DNA of 64,000 bases from NCBI RefSeq assembly GCF_040409815.1, contig NZ_CP099959.1, positions 1,302,001 to 1,366,000 on the forward strand, given 5' to 3'. A model generated the notes under the pieces. That model was not told where the DNA came from, ran no database searches, and saw only the letters and a program-made list of their open reading frames with translations. This DNA is from Polynucleobacter sp. UK-FUSCHL-C3 (GTDB taxonomy: Bacteria > Pseudomonadota > Gammaproteobacteria > Burkholderiales > Burkholderiaceae). The translations under genes were made by a program, and so were the position numbers. This document shows positions 38,100 through 46,498 of this stretch, in pieces (position 1 is the first letter of the stretch; each line of letters starts with the position of its first letter).

Positions 38100-38885
38100 A
38101 TGGCTTATTTAAGCGGCAAACGCATCCTCATTACCGGACTTCTTTCAAACCGCTCAATTGCCTATGGTATTGCTAAAGCATGCCATCGTGAAGGAGCTGA
38201 GTTAGCCTTTACCTATGTTGGTGAGCGCTTCAAAGAGCGAATTACGGAGTTTGCCAAAGAGTTCAATAGCCAGCTGATTTTTGATTGCGATGTGGGTAGT
38301 GACGAACAAATTACGGCTCTATTTAAGGATCTCGCCAAAAGCTGGCCCCAATTTGATGGTTTCGTTCATTCCATCGGCTTTGCACCCCGAGAGGCGATTG
38401 CCGGAGATTTTCTAGAGGGTCTCAGTCGTGAAGCCTTCAAGATTGCTCACGATATCTCTGCCTATAGTTTCCCAGCTATGGCAAAAGAGGCAATGCCCAT
38501 GTTACGACCCAATGCTGCCTTGCTCACTTTGACCTACCTTGGTTCAATGCGCAATGTTCCGAACTACAACACCATGGGGTTGGCCAAGGCATCCCTGGAA
38601 GCATCGGTTCGTTATTTAGCTGGCTCTCTAGGCCCTAAAGGAATTCGGGTGAATGGTATTTCTGCAGGCCCCATTAAAACTCTTGCGGCTTCTGGCATCA
38701 AAGGCTTCGGCAAGATATTGGATGCGGTTGAAAAGACCGCTCCTTTGCGTCGCAACGTTAGCGTTGATGATGTTGGTAATGCTGCATCCTTCCTTTTATC
38801 CGACCTGGCAAATGGTATTACCGCAGAAATCATCTATGTCGATAACGGTTTTAGCCAAGTTGTTGGCGGGATGGATGAGGTTTAA
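38100..38885 (+). CDS. fabI: enoyl-[acyl-carrier-protein] reductase (NADH)
   Basis: Last reductive step of fatty-acid elongation. The 261 residues have the FabI N-terminus GKRILITGLLSNRSIAYGIAKA, the HSIGFAPRE segment, and the catalytic pair Tyr156 and Lys163 with Tyr146 (LTYLGSMRNVPNYNTMGLAKA). The C-terminal ITAEIIYVDNGFSQVVGG is standard. Start ATG 38100 follows a GGAGTAAAGGA stretch. This is the triclosan-target type of reductase. Confidence 0.97.
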   Translation: MAYLSGKRILITGLLSNRSIAYGIAKACHREGAELAFTYVGERFKERITEFAKEFNSQLIFDCDVGSDEQITALFKDLAKSWPQFDGFVHSIGFAPREAIAGDFLEGLSREAFKIAHDISAYSFPAMAKEAMPMLRPNAALLTLTYLGSMRNVPNYNTMGLAKASLEASVRYLAGSLGPKGIRVNGISAGPIKTLAASGIKGFGKILDAVEKTAPLRRNVSVDDVGNAASFLLSDLANGITAEIIYVDNGFSQVVGGMDEV

Positions 38886-38929
38886 AAATCAAGCCAACTA
38901 GTTCTTCGACAGAACTATCACCCATCCCA

Positions 38930-40231
38930 TTGCGAGATGCTCTCGCTTTTTGGGTCAAGCTTGGCTTTACTAGTTTTGGAGGGCCCACTGCTCAGATTGC
39001 CATGATGCATGACGAGCTCGTTGATAAAAAACGTTGGATCTCAGAACGACGTTTCTTGCACGCCCTCAACTATTGCATGTTACTACCGGGGCCAGAGGCT
39101 CAGCAGTTGGCCACCTATCTAGGCTGGTTAATGCATCGCACCTGGGGCGGCATTCTCGCCGGCGCTCTGTTTGTTCTGCCTTCTTTATTTATTTTGATTG
39201 TGCTTTCGTGGCTATATGTTCACTATGGCCAAACAACTATAGTGGCCGCCATCTTTTATGGAATTAAGCCTGCAGTAACCGCAATTGTCATTACCGCTGT
39301 GATTCGTATTTCTAAACGTAGTATCCAGAATCGTACTTTAGCAATATTGGCGCTGCTCTCCTTTATTGCAATCTTTGTGTTTAACCTACCGTTTCCACTC
39401 ATCATTCTTAGCGCAGGTATTTTTGGCTTATGGGCTGGCCAACGCCATCCTGAACTTTTTTCTCAAGAACAAAAAACGTATTTCAGTCAATTACCCAAGC
39501 ATCATGAGAATGCAATCATTGATGACCATACGCCACCTCCAAGTCATGCCGGTTTTATTCGAGCGCGGCTCATCTGGCAAATTACGATTGCTAGCCTCTT
39601 GTGGTTTGTGCCAATAGCATGCCTTATCTTTCTGCTGGGCTGGAAAACTCTGTATCCACAACTGGCTTGGTTCTTTACTAAAGCAGCACTGCTTACCTTT
39701 GGGGGGGCTTATGCTGTATTGCCCTACGTCTACCAAGGCGCTGTTGAGCACTATCAATGGCTCTCTGCCACCCAAATGATTGATGGTCTAGCTTTGGGTG
39801 AAACGACGCCGGGACCACTCATTATGATTGTTGCGTTTGTAGGTTACCTAGCGGGTCATGCTCAAGAGAGCACCTTAGGGGGCATATTCGGAGCATGCAT
39901 TGCCACGTGGTTTACTTTCTTGCCATCCTTTTTATTTATTCTTATTGGTGCACCAATCATTGAATCAACGCATGGCAATTTACGTTTCACCGCACCCCTT
40001 ACTGCCATCGGTGCAGCAGTCGTTGGCGTAATTGCTAATCTAGGGGTTTTCTTTGCGTACCATGTGTTTTTTCCTAGCGGCCTCTCTGCGGGGATTTCTT
40101 GGATATCACTGTTGATTTGCGGAGTTGCCCTCTTGCTGATGATTCGATATCAGTGGGGAGTCATCCGAACCCTAGCCTTAGCTGCTTTAGCAGGACTTCT
40201 TTTTGCACCCAGCGGACTTCTATTCCAATAA
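38930..40231 (+). CDS. chrA: chromate transporter family protein (ChrA)
   Basis: Membrane protein of the CHR family, associated with chromate efflux. Two homologous CHR domains are present: the first begins LGFTSFGGPTAQIAMMHDELVDKKRWISERRFLHALNYCMLLPGPEAQQLATYLGW-like (residues about 10-65), the second LAWFFTKAALLTFGGAYAVLPYVYQGAV and LALGETTPGPLIMIVAFVGYLAG. The length of 433 fits long-chain ChrA. There is no ATG or GTG in frame between the fabI stop and the conserved start; TTG 38930 (MRDALAFW) is the best available. Natural role may be an anion other than chromate. Confidence 0.9.
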   Translation: MRDALAFWVKLGFTSFGGPTAQIAMMHDELVDKKRWISERRFLHALNYCMLLPGPEAQQLATYLGWLMHRTWGGILAGALFVLPSLFILIVLSWLYVHYGQTTIVAAIFYGIKPAVTAIVITAVIRISKRSIQNRTLAILALLSFIAIFVFNLPFPLIILSAGIFGLWAGQRHPELFSQEQKTYFSQLPKHHENAIIDDHTPPPSHAGFIRARLIWQITIASLLWFVPIACLIFLLGWKTLYPQLAWFFTKAALLTFGGAYAVLPYVYQGAVEHYQWLSATQMIDGLALGETTPGPLIMIVAFVGYLAGHAQESTLGGIFGACIATWFTFLPSFLFILIGAPIIESTHGNLRFTAPLTAIGAAVVGVIANLGVFFAYHVFFPSGLSAGISWISLLICGVALLLMIRYQWGVIRTLALAALAGLLFAPSGLLFQ

Positions 40232-40275
40232 TTTACTTTGGATGGTAGCGCTGCCAGGATTGGCATAATGAGAGT

Positions 40276-41151
40276 ATGAGAATCGACCCACCGACACTAA
40301 CCCATCTCCAAGAATGGATTGGTAAAACCGAGCGATATCAAGACACTGTCACTATCGCCCCCTACCGCGCCTTATCAGCCACCCTCGACCGTAAGGATCC
40401 AGATCCCATTAATGGAGTGTTTCTTCCCGAGTTATGGCATTGGTTGTATTTCTTGCCCCATGCCAAACAGTCTGAAATTGGACCCGATGGCCACCCCAAA
40501 CGCGGTGGCTTTCTACCCCCCATTCCACTACCACGAAGAATGTGGGCAGGCGGTCGACTTCGCTGGGAACAGGATCTTGTTATTGGCGATGACATCGAGC
40601 GTGTCTCAACCATTAAATCAGTGACCCATAAATCAGGACGAAGTGGTGATCTACTGTTTGTATTAGTAGAACATCAAATTCATAATTCCAAAGGCCGCAC
40701 ACTCACTGAAGAGCATGACATTGTGTATCGGGCCGCACCTTCTCCCGATGAAAAGGCTCCTGATCCAACTCCAGCTCCAAGTGATGCCAAGTGGAGCAAG
40801 ATCATCCACCCTGATCCTGTTTTGTTGTTTCGGTATTCAGCCTTAACGTTTAATGGGCATCGCATTCATTACGATCGCAGTTATGTGACCCAAGAAGAAG
40901 GCTATCCCGGTTTGATCGTGCATGGTCCTCTCATTGCTACTTTATTAGTGGATCTTGTGCGGCAGAGCAACCCTGGGAAGAAATTAAAGCGGTTTGAGTT
41001 CCGAGCCGTTCGACCGACCTTTGATATTCATTCCATGCAGGTAAACGCCAGCCCAGATCTTGCTGCAGATCCTAGCGGCAAAACTCTTTCGGTTTGGGCA
41101 CAAGATCATGAGGGTTGGTTAACCATGCAAGCAAAAGTAGAGCTGGTCTGA
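40276..41151 (+). CDS. MaoC/HTD2-family acyl-CoA hydratase (mesaconyl-C4-CoA or itaconyl-CoA hydratase-like)
   Basis: Double hot-dog dehydratase. The 291 residues have an N-terminal hot dog with LPELWHWLYFLPHAKQSEIGPDGHPKRGGFLPP-like sequence and RRMWAGGRLRWEQDL, and a C-terminal hot dog with the hydratase motif YSALTFNGHRIHYDRSYVT plus EEGYPGLIVHGPLIATLLVDL. This pattern is that of mesaconyl-C4-CoA hydratase and eukaryotic HTD2-like enzymes, and related itaconyl-CoA hydratases. It opens a four-gene run with MmgE/PrpD, a CitE-like lyase and TctC, which supports a branched dicarboxylate pathway; the substrate is inferred. Confidence 0.82.
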   Translation: MRIDPPTLTHLQEWIGKTERYQDTVTIAPYRALSATLDRKDPDPINGVFLPELWHWLYFLPHAKQSEIGPDGHPKRGGFLPPIPLPRRMWAGGRLRWEQDLVIGDDIERVSTIKSVTHKSGRSGDLLFVLVEHQIHNSKGRTLTEEHDIVYRAAPSPDEKAPDPTPAPSDAKWSKIIHPDPVLLFRYSALTFNGHRIHYDRSYVTQEEGYPGLIVHGPLIATLLVDLVRQSNPGKKLKRFEFRAVRPTFDIHSMQVNASPDLAADPSGKTLSVWAQDHEGWLTMQAKVELV

Positions 41152-41156
41152 ATTCA

Positions 41157-42545
41157 ATGAGCACTCATTACTCCGCAGAACTTGCCCAATTTGCTGCAGA
41201 ACTCAAGCTCGATGACATTCCGCACTCAGTCATTGCTCGTACTGAAGATTTGTTTGTTGATTGGTTTGCATCGGCAATTGGCGGTAAAGGTGCAGCGCCT
41301 GTGGAGATCATGGCGCAATTTGCACAGTCGATGGGTCCACACCAGCAAACTGCTTTGGCAGGCTCTGCTGAAATCCTAGTAACACGAACAAGTTCCAGTC
41401 CGTTCTTGGCATGTTTAGCCAATGCGGCAGCATCTCATGTGGTTGAGCAAGATGACGTTCATAACGGCTCCGTTTTCCATCCAGGAACGATAGTGTTCCC
41501 TGCAGCTCTAGCTTGTGCACAAGCTAAACAACTCAGCGGCGAAGAACTGATAACTGCAGCCGTTGTTGGGTATGAGGTGGGTATTCGGGTTGGAGAATTT
41601 CTGGGGCGCTCGCACTACAAAATCTTTCATACAACGGGTACTGCGGGTACCTTGGCAGCGGCGGCTACCGTTGGGCATCTGCTGAACTTAAACCCCGAGC
41701 AGATGCTACACGCCTTCGGTTCTGCAGGAACACAATCTGCAGGGCTTTGGGAGTTCTTACGCGACGCGGCTGATTCAAAACAATTGCACACAGCACATGC
41801 TAGCGCTACTGGATTCATGTCGGCCTATCTAGCGAAGGCGGGATTCACGGGCGCTAAAAAAATACTGGAGGGGGCACAAGGTTTAGCTGCAGGCATGTCA
41901 AGCGATGCTAACCCAGAAAAGTTAATTGATCGTCTAGGATCACGTTGGTGTATTGCAGAGACTTCATTTAAATACCACGCCTCCTGTCGTCACACCCACC
42001 CTGCTGCCGATGCACTCTTACAAGTTTTGCAGAAAAATAGTGTTCAGCCACAGGAGATTGAGCGCATTGAGACCTTCGTGCATCAGGGTGCTATCGATGT
42101 ACTAGGTCCCGCCAGCAAACCGAGCACCTTGCATCAATCGAAGTTCTCGATGGGTACCGTACTCGCCCTAGTCTGCAAGTATCACTTTGCTGGTCTTCAA
42201 GAATTTGCTGACCACTTTCACGATTCAGAAATTTGTGCCCTACGCGATCGCGTGACCATGACTCTCGATACGGAAGTGGATCAGGCCTACCCACAGCGCT
42301 GGATTGGTAAGGTCAAAGTTCACCTCAAGAACGGCAAGACGCTTGACGGTCGTATAGACGAACCCAAAGGAGATCCAGGAAATACTCTAAGTCGCGAAGA
42401 GATCCAAGAAAAAGCATTACGGCTTGCCGCATTTAGTCGGGGCGCTACCGAAATTGAAATGAAAGATGCCATCACACTACTATTTAATATCCGTCAGGCC
42501 AAAATCATTCCGTTCATCCTTCCCCAAGCAGGAGCATCCTTATGA
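41157..42545 (+). CDS. MmgE/PrpD family protein
   Basis: Family of 2-methylcitrate dehydratase and cis-aconitate decarboxylase. From ATG 41157 it has 462 residues; the frame extension to 41115 overlaps the upstream gene and is not used. Family features are ANAAASHVVEQDDVHNGSVFHPGTIVFPAAL, VGYEVGIRVGEFLG, KQLHTAHASATGFMSAYLAKAGFTG and FKYHASCRHTHPAADALL, which contain the His, Asp and Lys positions that line the active site in characterised members. Whether it dehydrates, decarboxylates or isomerises is open. The stop overlaps the lyase start (ATGA). Confidence 0.87.
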   Translation: MSTHYSAELAQFAAELKLDDIPHSVIARTEDLFVDWFASAIGGKGAAPVEIMAQFAQSMGPHQQTALAGSAEILVTRTSSSPFLACLANAAASHVVEQDDVHNGSVFHPGTIVFPAALACAQAKQLSGEELITAAVVGYEVGIRVGEFLGRSHYKIFHTTGTAGTLAAAATVGHLLNLNPEQMLHAFGSAGTQSAGLWEFLRDAADSKQLHTAHASATGFMSAYLAKAGFTGAKKILEGAQGLAAGMSSDANPEKLIDRLGSRWCIAETSFKYHASCRHTHPAADALLQVLQKNSVQPQEIERIETFVHQGAIDVLGPASKPSTLHQSKFSMGTVLALVCKYHFAGLQEFADHFHDSEICALRDRVTMTLDTEVDQAYPQRWIGKVKVHLKNGKTLDGRIDEPKGDPGNTLSREEIQEKALRLAAFSRGATEIEMKDAITLLFNIRQAKIIPFILPQAGASL

Positions 42546-43384
42546 ACTTACCCCACTCCCCCTTAAGCGATGCATGTAGTTTTTTGTTTGTGCCAGCTAC
42601 CCAACCCGAACGTTATGGCAAAGCACTCGCTAGCGGAGCTGATGGGGTCATTATTGATCTTGAGGATGCGGTGGGTCTGGATGACAAAGCCAAAGCGCGG
42701 GAGATTTTGAAAAAAACCTGGCCATCCATTTCGATCGACCAGAAACATCGGATCATTGTTCGCTGCAATGCTCCAGGCACCCCCTTTTATGCTGCTGATC
42801 TTGTGCTTGCTAAAGAATTACAGGTTCAGTATTTAATGATTCCAAAAACAGAATCGCACGATCAAATTAATGGGGCTGCTGAAGAACTCGAAAATACTGC
42901 GTTCATCCCCATGATCGAGACACCCCTCGGCCTGCATCATCTCAATGAAATCGCCAGCGCAGAACAAGTTTTACGCCTTGCTCTCGGAAATCTCGACATG
43001 CAAGTTGAGATGGGTATGAGTTGTGATGAAAATGAAACTGAAATTGATACGGCGCGCTTCATGCTGGTGCTGGCCTCTAAGTTGGCACAAATTGCCCCTC
43101 CAATTGATGGGGTTACACCCTCTACTGATGATGAAGCACGAATTTTTGCACATGCACAAAAGGCGAAGCGTTTTGGTTTTGGGGCAAAGCTATGCATTCA
43201 TCCAAAACAAATCCCGATAGTTAAGAGGGCTTTTACTCCAAGCCCCGAGGAGCTTGACTGGGCAAAGCGGGTTATTTCTGCAGATAAAGCATCCAAAGGA
43301 CAGGCTGCCAAAGTCGATGGAAAGATGATTGACCGCCCTGTAGTCATGCTGGCCCGAAGGATCCTAGCCTTAGCAGGTAGGTAA
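42542..43384 (+). CDS. CitE-like CoA ester lyase (malyl-/citramalyl-CoA lyase family)
   Basis: TIM-barrel enzyme cutting beta-hydroxyacyl-CoA esters such as citramalyl-CoA or malyl-CoA. The 280 residues include LFVPATQPERYGKALASGADGVIIDLEDAVG with the acidic metal site, IIVRCNAPGTPFYAADL, FIPMIETPLGLHHLNEIA and FGAKLCIHPKQIPIV. Combined with a MaoC-type hydratase just upstream, a hydration-then-cleavage pair (for example mesaconyl- or itaconyl-CoA to citramalyl-CoA to acetyl-CoA plus pyruvate) is plausible. Exact stereochemistry and substrate are not visible. Confidence 0.87.
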   Translation: MNLPHSPLSDACSFLFVPATQPERYGKALASGADGVIIDLEDAVGLDDKAKAREILKKTWPSISIDQKHRIIVRCNAPGTPFYAADLVLAKELQVQYLMIPKTESHDQINGAAEELENTAFIPMIETPLGLHHLNEIASAEQVLRLALGNLDMQVEMGMSCDENETEIDTARFMLVLASKLAQIAPPIDGVTPSTDDEARIFAHAQKAKRFGFGAKLCIHPKQIPIVKRAFTPSPEELDWAKRVISADKASKGQAAKVDGKMIDRPVVMLARRILALAGR

Positions 43385-43451
43385 TCCCTAAGTTTTTCCT
43401 CCTAAAAGCATGGCAAAATAGCCCTCGCATTACCTCTTTTGGAGATATGGA

Positions 43452-44438
43452 ATGAACTTGAATAAACCCTTAAACGCATTACTTGCTTCAGTGCTCGGTG
43501 TTGGTGTTCTTTTGTCCGGCGCTGTCAATGCACAAAACTATCCCGACAAACCAGTTACTTTGGTTGTTCCTTTTGCAGCGGGTGGCCCAACGGACTCAAT
43601 CGCACGCTTAATTGCTGTGCCAATGGGTAAATCATTAGGTCAAACCGTTGTTGTTGAGAATGCTCCCGGTGCAGGCGGAACGGTTGCTTCCAACAAGGTT
43701 GCCAAAGCCAAGCCTGATGGTTATATGATTTACATCCATCACATGGGTATGGCAACTGCGCAAGCTCTCTACGATAAGTTGCCTTATGACCCCATGAAAG
43801 ACTTTGAATATATTGGTCAAGTAGCAGACGTACCAATGGTTCTATTAGGTCGTAAAAATTTACCACCTAACAACTTTAAAGAACTTGAAGCCTATATCAA
43901 GACCAATAAAGAGAAGGTAACCATGGCCAATGCCGGTCCTGGTGCCGTATCTCAGTTATGCGGCTTGATTTTCCAAAGCAAATTGGGTGTGCGTGTAACA
44001 ACCGTTCCCTATAAAGGTACTGGTCCTGCTTTAACAGATCTGTTGGGCGGCCAAGTAGACATCCTGTGCGACCAAACCACACAAACCATTCCTTACATTA
44101 AAGATAACCGCGTTAAGGTCTATGGAGTGACTACTCCTAAGCGTTTATCAGCACTCCCCAATGTACCTACATTGGATGAGCAAGGCTTAAAAGGCTTTGA
44201 CGTGAAGGTTTGGCATGGTGTTTATGCTCCAAAAGGAACTCCAAAGCCAGTGTTGGATAAAATCAATGCTGCTTTGAAGAAAGCATTAGCTGATCCAGAT
44301 GTTAAGGCCCGCTTAGACTCTTCGAACATTGATATTGTTCCCGTTGCCAAACAGAATGGTCCAGCACTACAAGCACATCTAGATGCAGAGATTAACCGCT
44401 GGGGCCCCATCATTCGTAAAGCAAATATCCCTGATTAG
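43452..44438 (+). CDS. tripartite tricarboxylate transporter substrate-binding protein (TctC/Bug family)
   Basis: Periplasmic binding protein with a signal peptide (ALLASVLGVGVLLSGAVNAQ). The 328 residues contain YPDKPVTLVVPFAAGGPTDSIAR, VVENAPGAGGTVASNKVAKAKPDGY, YKGTGPALTDLLGGQVDILCDQ and the C-terminal WHGVYAPKGTPKPVLDKIN, all Bug-family hallmarks. GGAG precedes the ATG. No TctA/TctB is next to it, as for most of the many Bug proteins in Burkholderiales; it probably binds the carboxylate catabolised by the upstream genes. Confidence 0.95.
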   Translation: MNLNKPLNALLASVLGVGVLLSGAVNAQNYPDKPVTLVVPFAAGGPTDSIARLIAVPMGKSLGQTVVVENAPGAGGTVASNKVAKAKPDGYMIYIHHMGMATAQALYDKLPYDPMKDFEYIGQVADVPMVLLGRKNLPPNNFKELEAYIKTNKEKVTMANAGPGAVSQLCGLIFQSKLGVRVTTVPYKGTGPALTDLLGGQVDILCDQTTQTIPYIKDNRVKVYGVTTPKRLSALPNVPTLDEQGLKGFDVKVWHGVYAPKGTPKPVLDKINAALKKALADPDVKARLDSSNIDIVPVAKQNGPALQAHLDAEINRWGPIIRKANIPD

Positions 44439-44460
44439 TCCCTTGCTTCCCGTCTGAATG

Positions 44461-44489
44461 AAAAGGCCGGTTTTTTAACCGGCCTTTTT
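44461..44489. terminator. bidirectional intrinsic terminator
   Basis: A perfect 12-bp stem AAAAGGCCGGTT/AACCGGCCTTTT with a TTTT loop, ending in a T-run on the plus strand and an A-run (U-run in the minus transcript) at the other end. It lies between the convergent tctC-like gene and the membrane protein gene, and should stop transcription from both sides. Confidence 0.93.
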
Positions 44490-44510
44490 CTTTACCACCA
44501 TTACTCTCTG

Positions 44511-45188
44511 TTAACTAAAAATCTTGCCCTGTTTTCTTCGAGCTAGGACACTCGAGTCAATATCCCAGGCAGAGTAAGTATGGGGCTCTGGTCGACCCCA
44601 AACAATCCAACGAATACTCAGCGTAATTGCCCAAATTGCTAAAAATGGATCCAGCAGGTAGTCCCAAAGATTATTGGACTCATGCCAATGAATTGACCAT
44701 GCAATCACAGCCAACGAGATTATCAAAGCCTCCCAAGACTGCTTAGCAAAAAACAATACGAGTGCTACAACCATCACTATGGATACAAAAATGGCCGATC
44801 CATATCCCCAGCCATAAGGATCAAACATAGTGAATCCCAAAGCGAACGGATAAAACAAAATACTCAAGAGCGCAATAACAATGGGGGTCGTATTTGATAG
44901 GCGACAACTTGGCCAAGATGACCACGTAAACAGGATCAACATCATCGTAATCACGCTGAGCTCACCGGTCACACCGCGAACATAGGCTACTAAGGGCAGG
45001 CTCCATGGAGCGCCTAGGCTATTAAATGGTAACAATAGCAATATAGTACAAACCACAATAAAGAATGTGCCGGCAATACTGCTTTGACTTAAGCCTAAAA
45101 AAGTCCGGGCAAAATGCATCAATACAAAACTAGTAATGACACCGAGCTCAATCAGAGGAATTTGACTTGTAAGCATGGCTAAGTTCAT
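44511..45188 (-). CDS. multi-pass membrane protein of unknown function
   Basis: I do not recognise the family. The 225 residues consist of about six to seven hydrophobic segments (for example FVLMHFARTFLGL, GTFFIVVCTILLLLPF, VSIVMVVALVLFFA, FLAIWAITLSIRWIVWG) and a short basic tail (VLARRKQGKIF). Its start overlaps the sialidase-like gene by 4 bp, so it is the last gene of a three-gene operon that may handle a surface glycan. A transport, flippase-like or assembly role is only guesswork. Confidence 0.75.
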   Translation of the reverse strand: MNLAMLTSQIPLIELGVITSFVLMHFARTFLGLSQSSIAGTFFIVVCTILLLLPFNSLGAPWSLPLVAYVRGVTGELSVITMMLILFTWSSWPSCRLSNTTPIVIALLSILFYPFALGFTMFDPYGWGYGSAIFVSIVMVVALVLFFAKQSWEALIISLAVIAWSIHWHESNNLWDYLLDPFLAIWAITLSIRWIVWGRPEPHTYSAWDIDSSVLARRKQGKIFS

Positions 45189-46498
45189 TTGGCCTCCTTC
45201 ATTTCTGTTGGGGTATCAGTGACAGAAACTATCTCTTGATGAACTTGATGCAAATAGGCAACTAGATTATTAGGTTCCCATGTAATCGATTTAATCCGTT
45301 TGCGATTCCAGGTGTAGACTAAAAATACCTGTCCTTGTTTATTCATGCTCATATAGGGATATGAAAACTCTTCTTTTGGATTACTTTGCGAAGCAGTCTC
45401 ATCTTCCAATACTTGAATTGTTTTCCAGGGAGAATAATTTTCTTTTGCCGTTTGACTGCTATTTTCATTATTAGACTTTGGCCAAGACGCAGCTAGTACT
45501 AAGCGATGGCGCCCATGCTCGAGATCGTTAAAGACCATGAAACGAGTGCGATCGGCTAATTCAATTCCAGTAATAGCAGCATTTGGATTGGGGATTGGTA
45601 GATCAGGGGCCGTTTCCCATAGGCGGCCTGCATCAGCCGTATGACTGACAGCGATCTGCTTTGCGCCACTACTGCGTGCCTGCCTGAAATAAGCACTCGC
45701 ATGTTTTGCATCATCCACAAACACAATCGGCTGGAGGGTGCCCCGCCCCGAGCTCATACGTCTTTTATCTAGTACGTGTCCAGATGGATCAAGTCGCAGA
45801 AGCTCTCCATACTTTCCGATCCATTCGTGATAGACCGGAAACCCCATACTGCCATCACTAAACAAGAAGCCAGAGCCCTTCACCAAGGTGCTGAGATTAA
45901 GAAGCGGGCTAGTAACCAAGCGTTGCGGTCTTGACCAACTCAGACCCTCATCATCGGAGTACATCATACTAATCGAGCTACCAGCCCAACCACCAATTGA
46001 GACTGCTACAAAATAGAGTTGCAATTGGCCATTGATATTACGAATCGGGACGGGATTACCTAATTTGGCGATATATCGGCCAAGCCCTTGTTGCGCCCCC
46101 TCGCGATCTAATGCGACTGTGCTCTGCCCCCACTGCTTTGCATTAGCATCCCACACCGCGCTCTGAATCACAACATCCGCAGCGCCCTCGCGCGAGCCCG
46201 CAAACCAAAACGCGCGCCAGTTGCCATCCTTTAATGGAATCAATGACGCGGCATGCACTGAGGGTCTACCGGTATCTGGAAGCCAGTCAACTTGGCCTTG
46301 CAGCTTGACGGAGGTTGGTTTGGTCGTTAATTTCTTAGTAACCACTCCAGGTGGATCAATACTTGTCTGTTGTCCATCAGGATTTACGGATTGATTGATC
46401 GGACCAACAAAATCAGCCCACGCTGGGTGGTCATTGATCTGTAGATAGGCCATCCCAAGTGCCACAACGAGAAAGATAAATGCAAAGACTCTAATCAT
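45185..46498 (-). CDS. membrane-anchored sialidase/BNR-repeat-like protein
   Basis: The 437-residue protein has an N-terminal anchor (VFAFIFLVVALGMAYLQI) and a six-bladed-propeller pattern. Two Asp-box-like repeats are visible (SDDEGLSWSRP and SHTADAGRLWETAP), and FWFAGSREGAADV resembles the start of sialidase-fold proteins. This matches exo-alpha-sialidase-like families, but I cannot confirm the arginine triad or nucleophile, so glycan binding or trimming is as likely as true sialidase activity. It is sandwiched between a glycosyltransferase and a membrane protein with 4-bp overlaps. Confidence 0.75.
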   Translation of the reverse strand: MIRVFAFIFLVVALGMAYLQINDHPAWADFVGPINQSVNPDGQQTSIDPPGVVTKKLTTKPTSVKLQGQVDWLPDTGRPSVHAASLIPLKDGNWRAFWFAGSREGAADVVIQSAVWDANAKQWGQSTVALDREGAQQGLGRYIAKLGNPVPIRNINGQLQLYFVAVSIGGWAGSSISMMYSDDEGLSWSRPQRLVTSPLLNLSTLVKGSGFLFSDGSMGFPVYHEWIGKYGELLRLDPSGHVLDKRRMSSGRGTLQPIVFVDDAKHASAYFRQARSSGAKQIAVSHTADAGRLWETAPDLPIPNPNAAITGIELADRTRFMVFNDLEHGRHRLVLAASWPKSNNENSSQTAKENYSPWKTIQVLEDETASQSNPKEEFSYPYMSMNKQGQVFLVYTWNRKRIKSITWEPNNLVAYLHQVHQEIVSVTDTPTEMKEAK

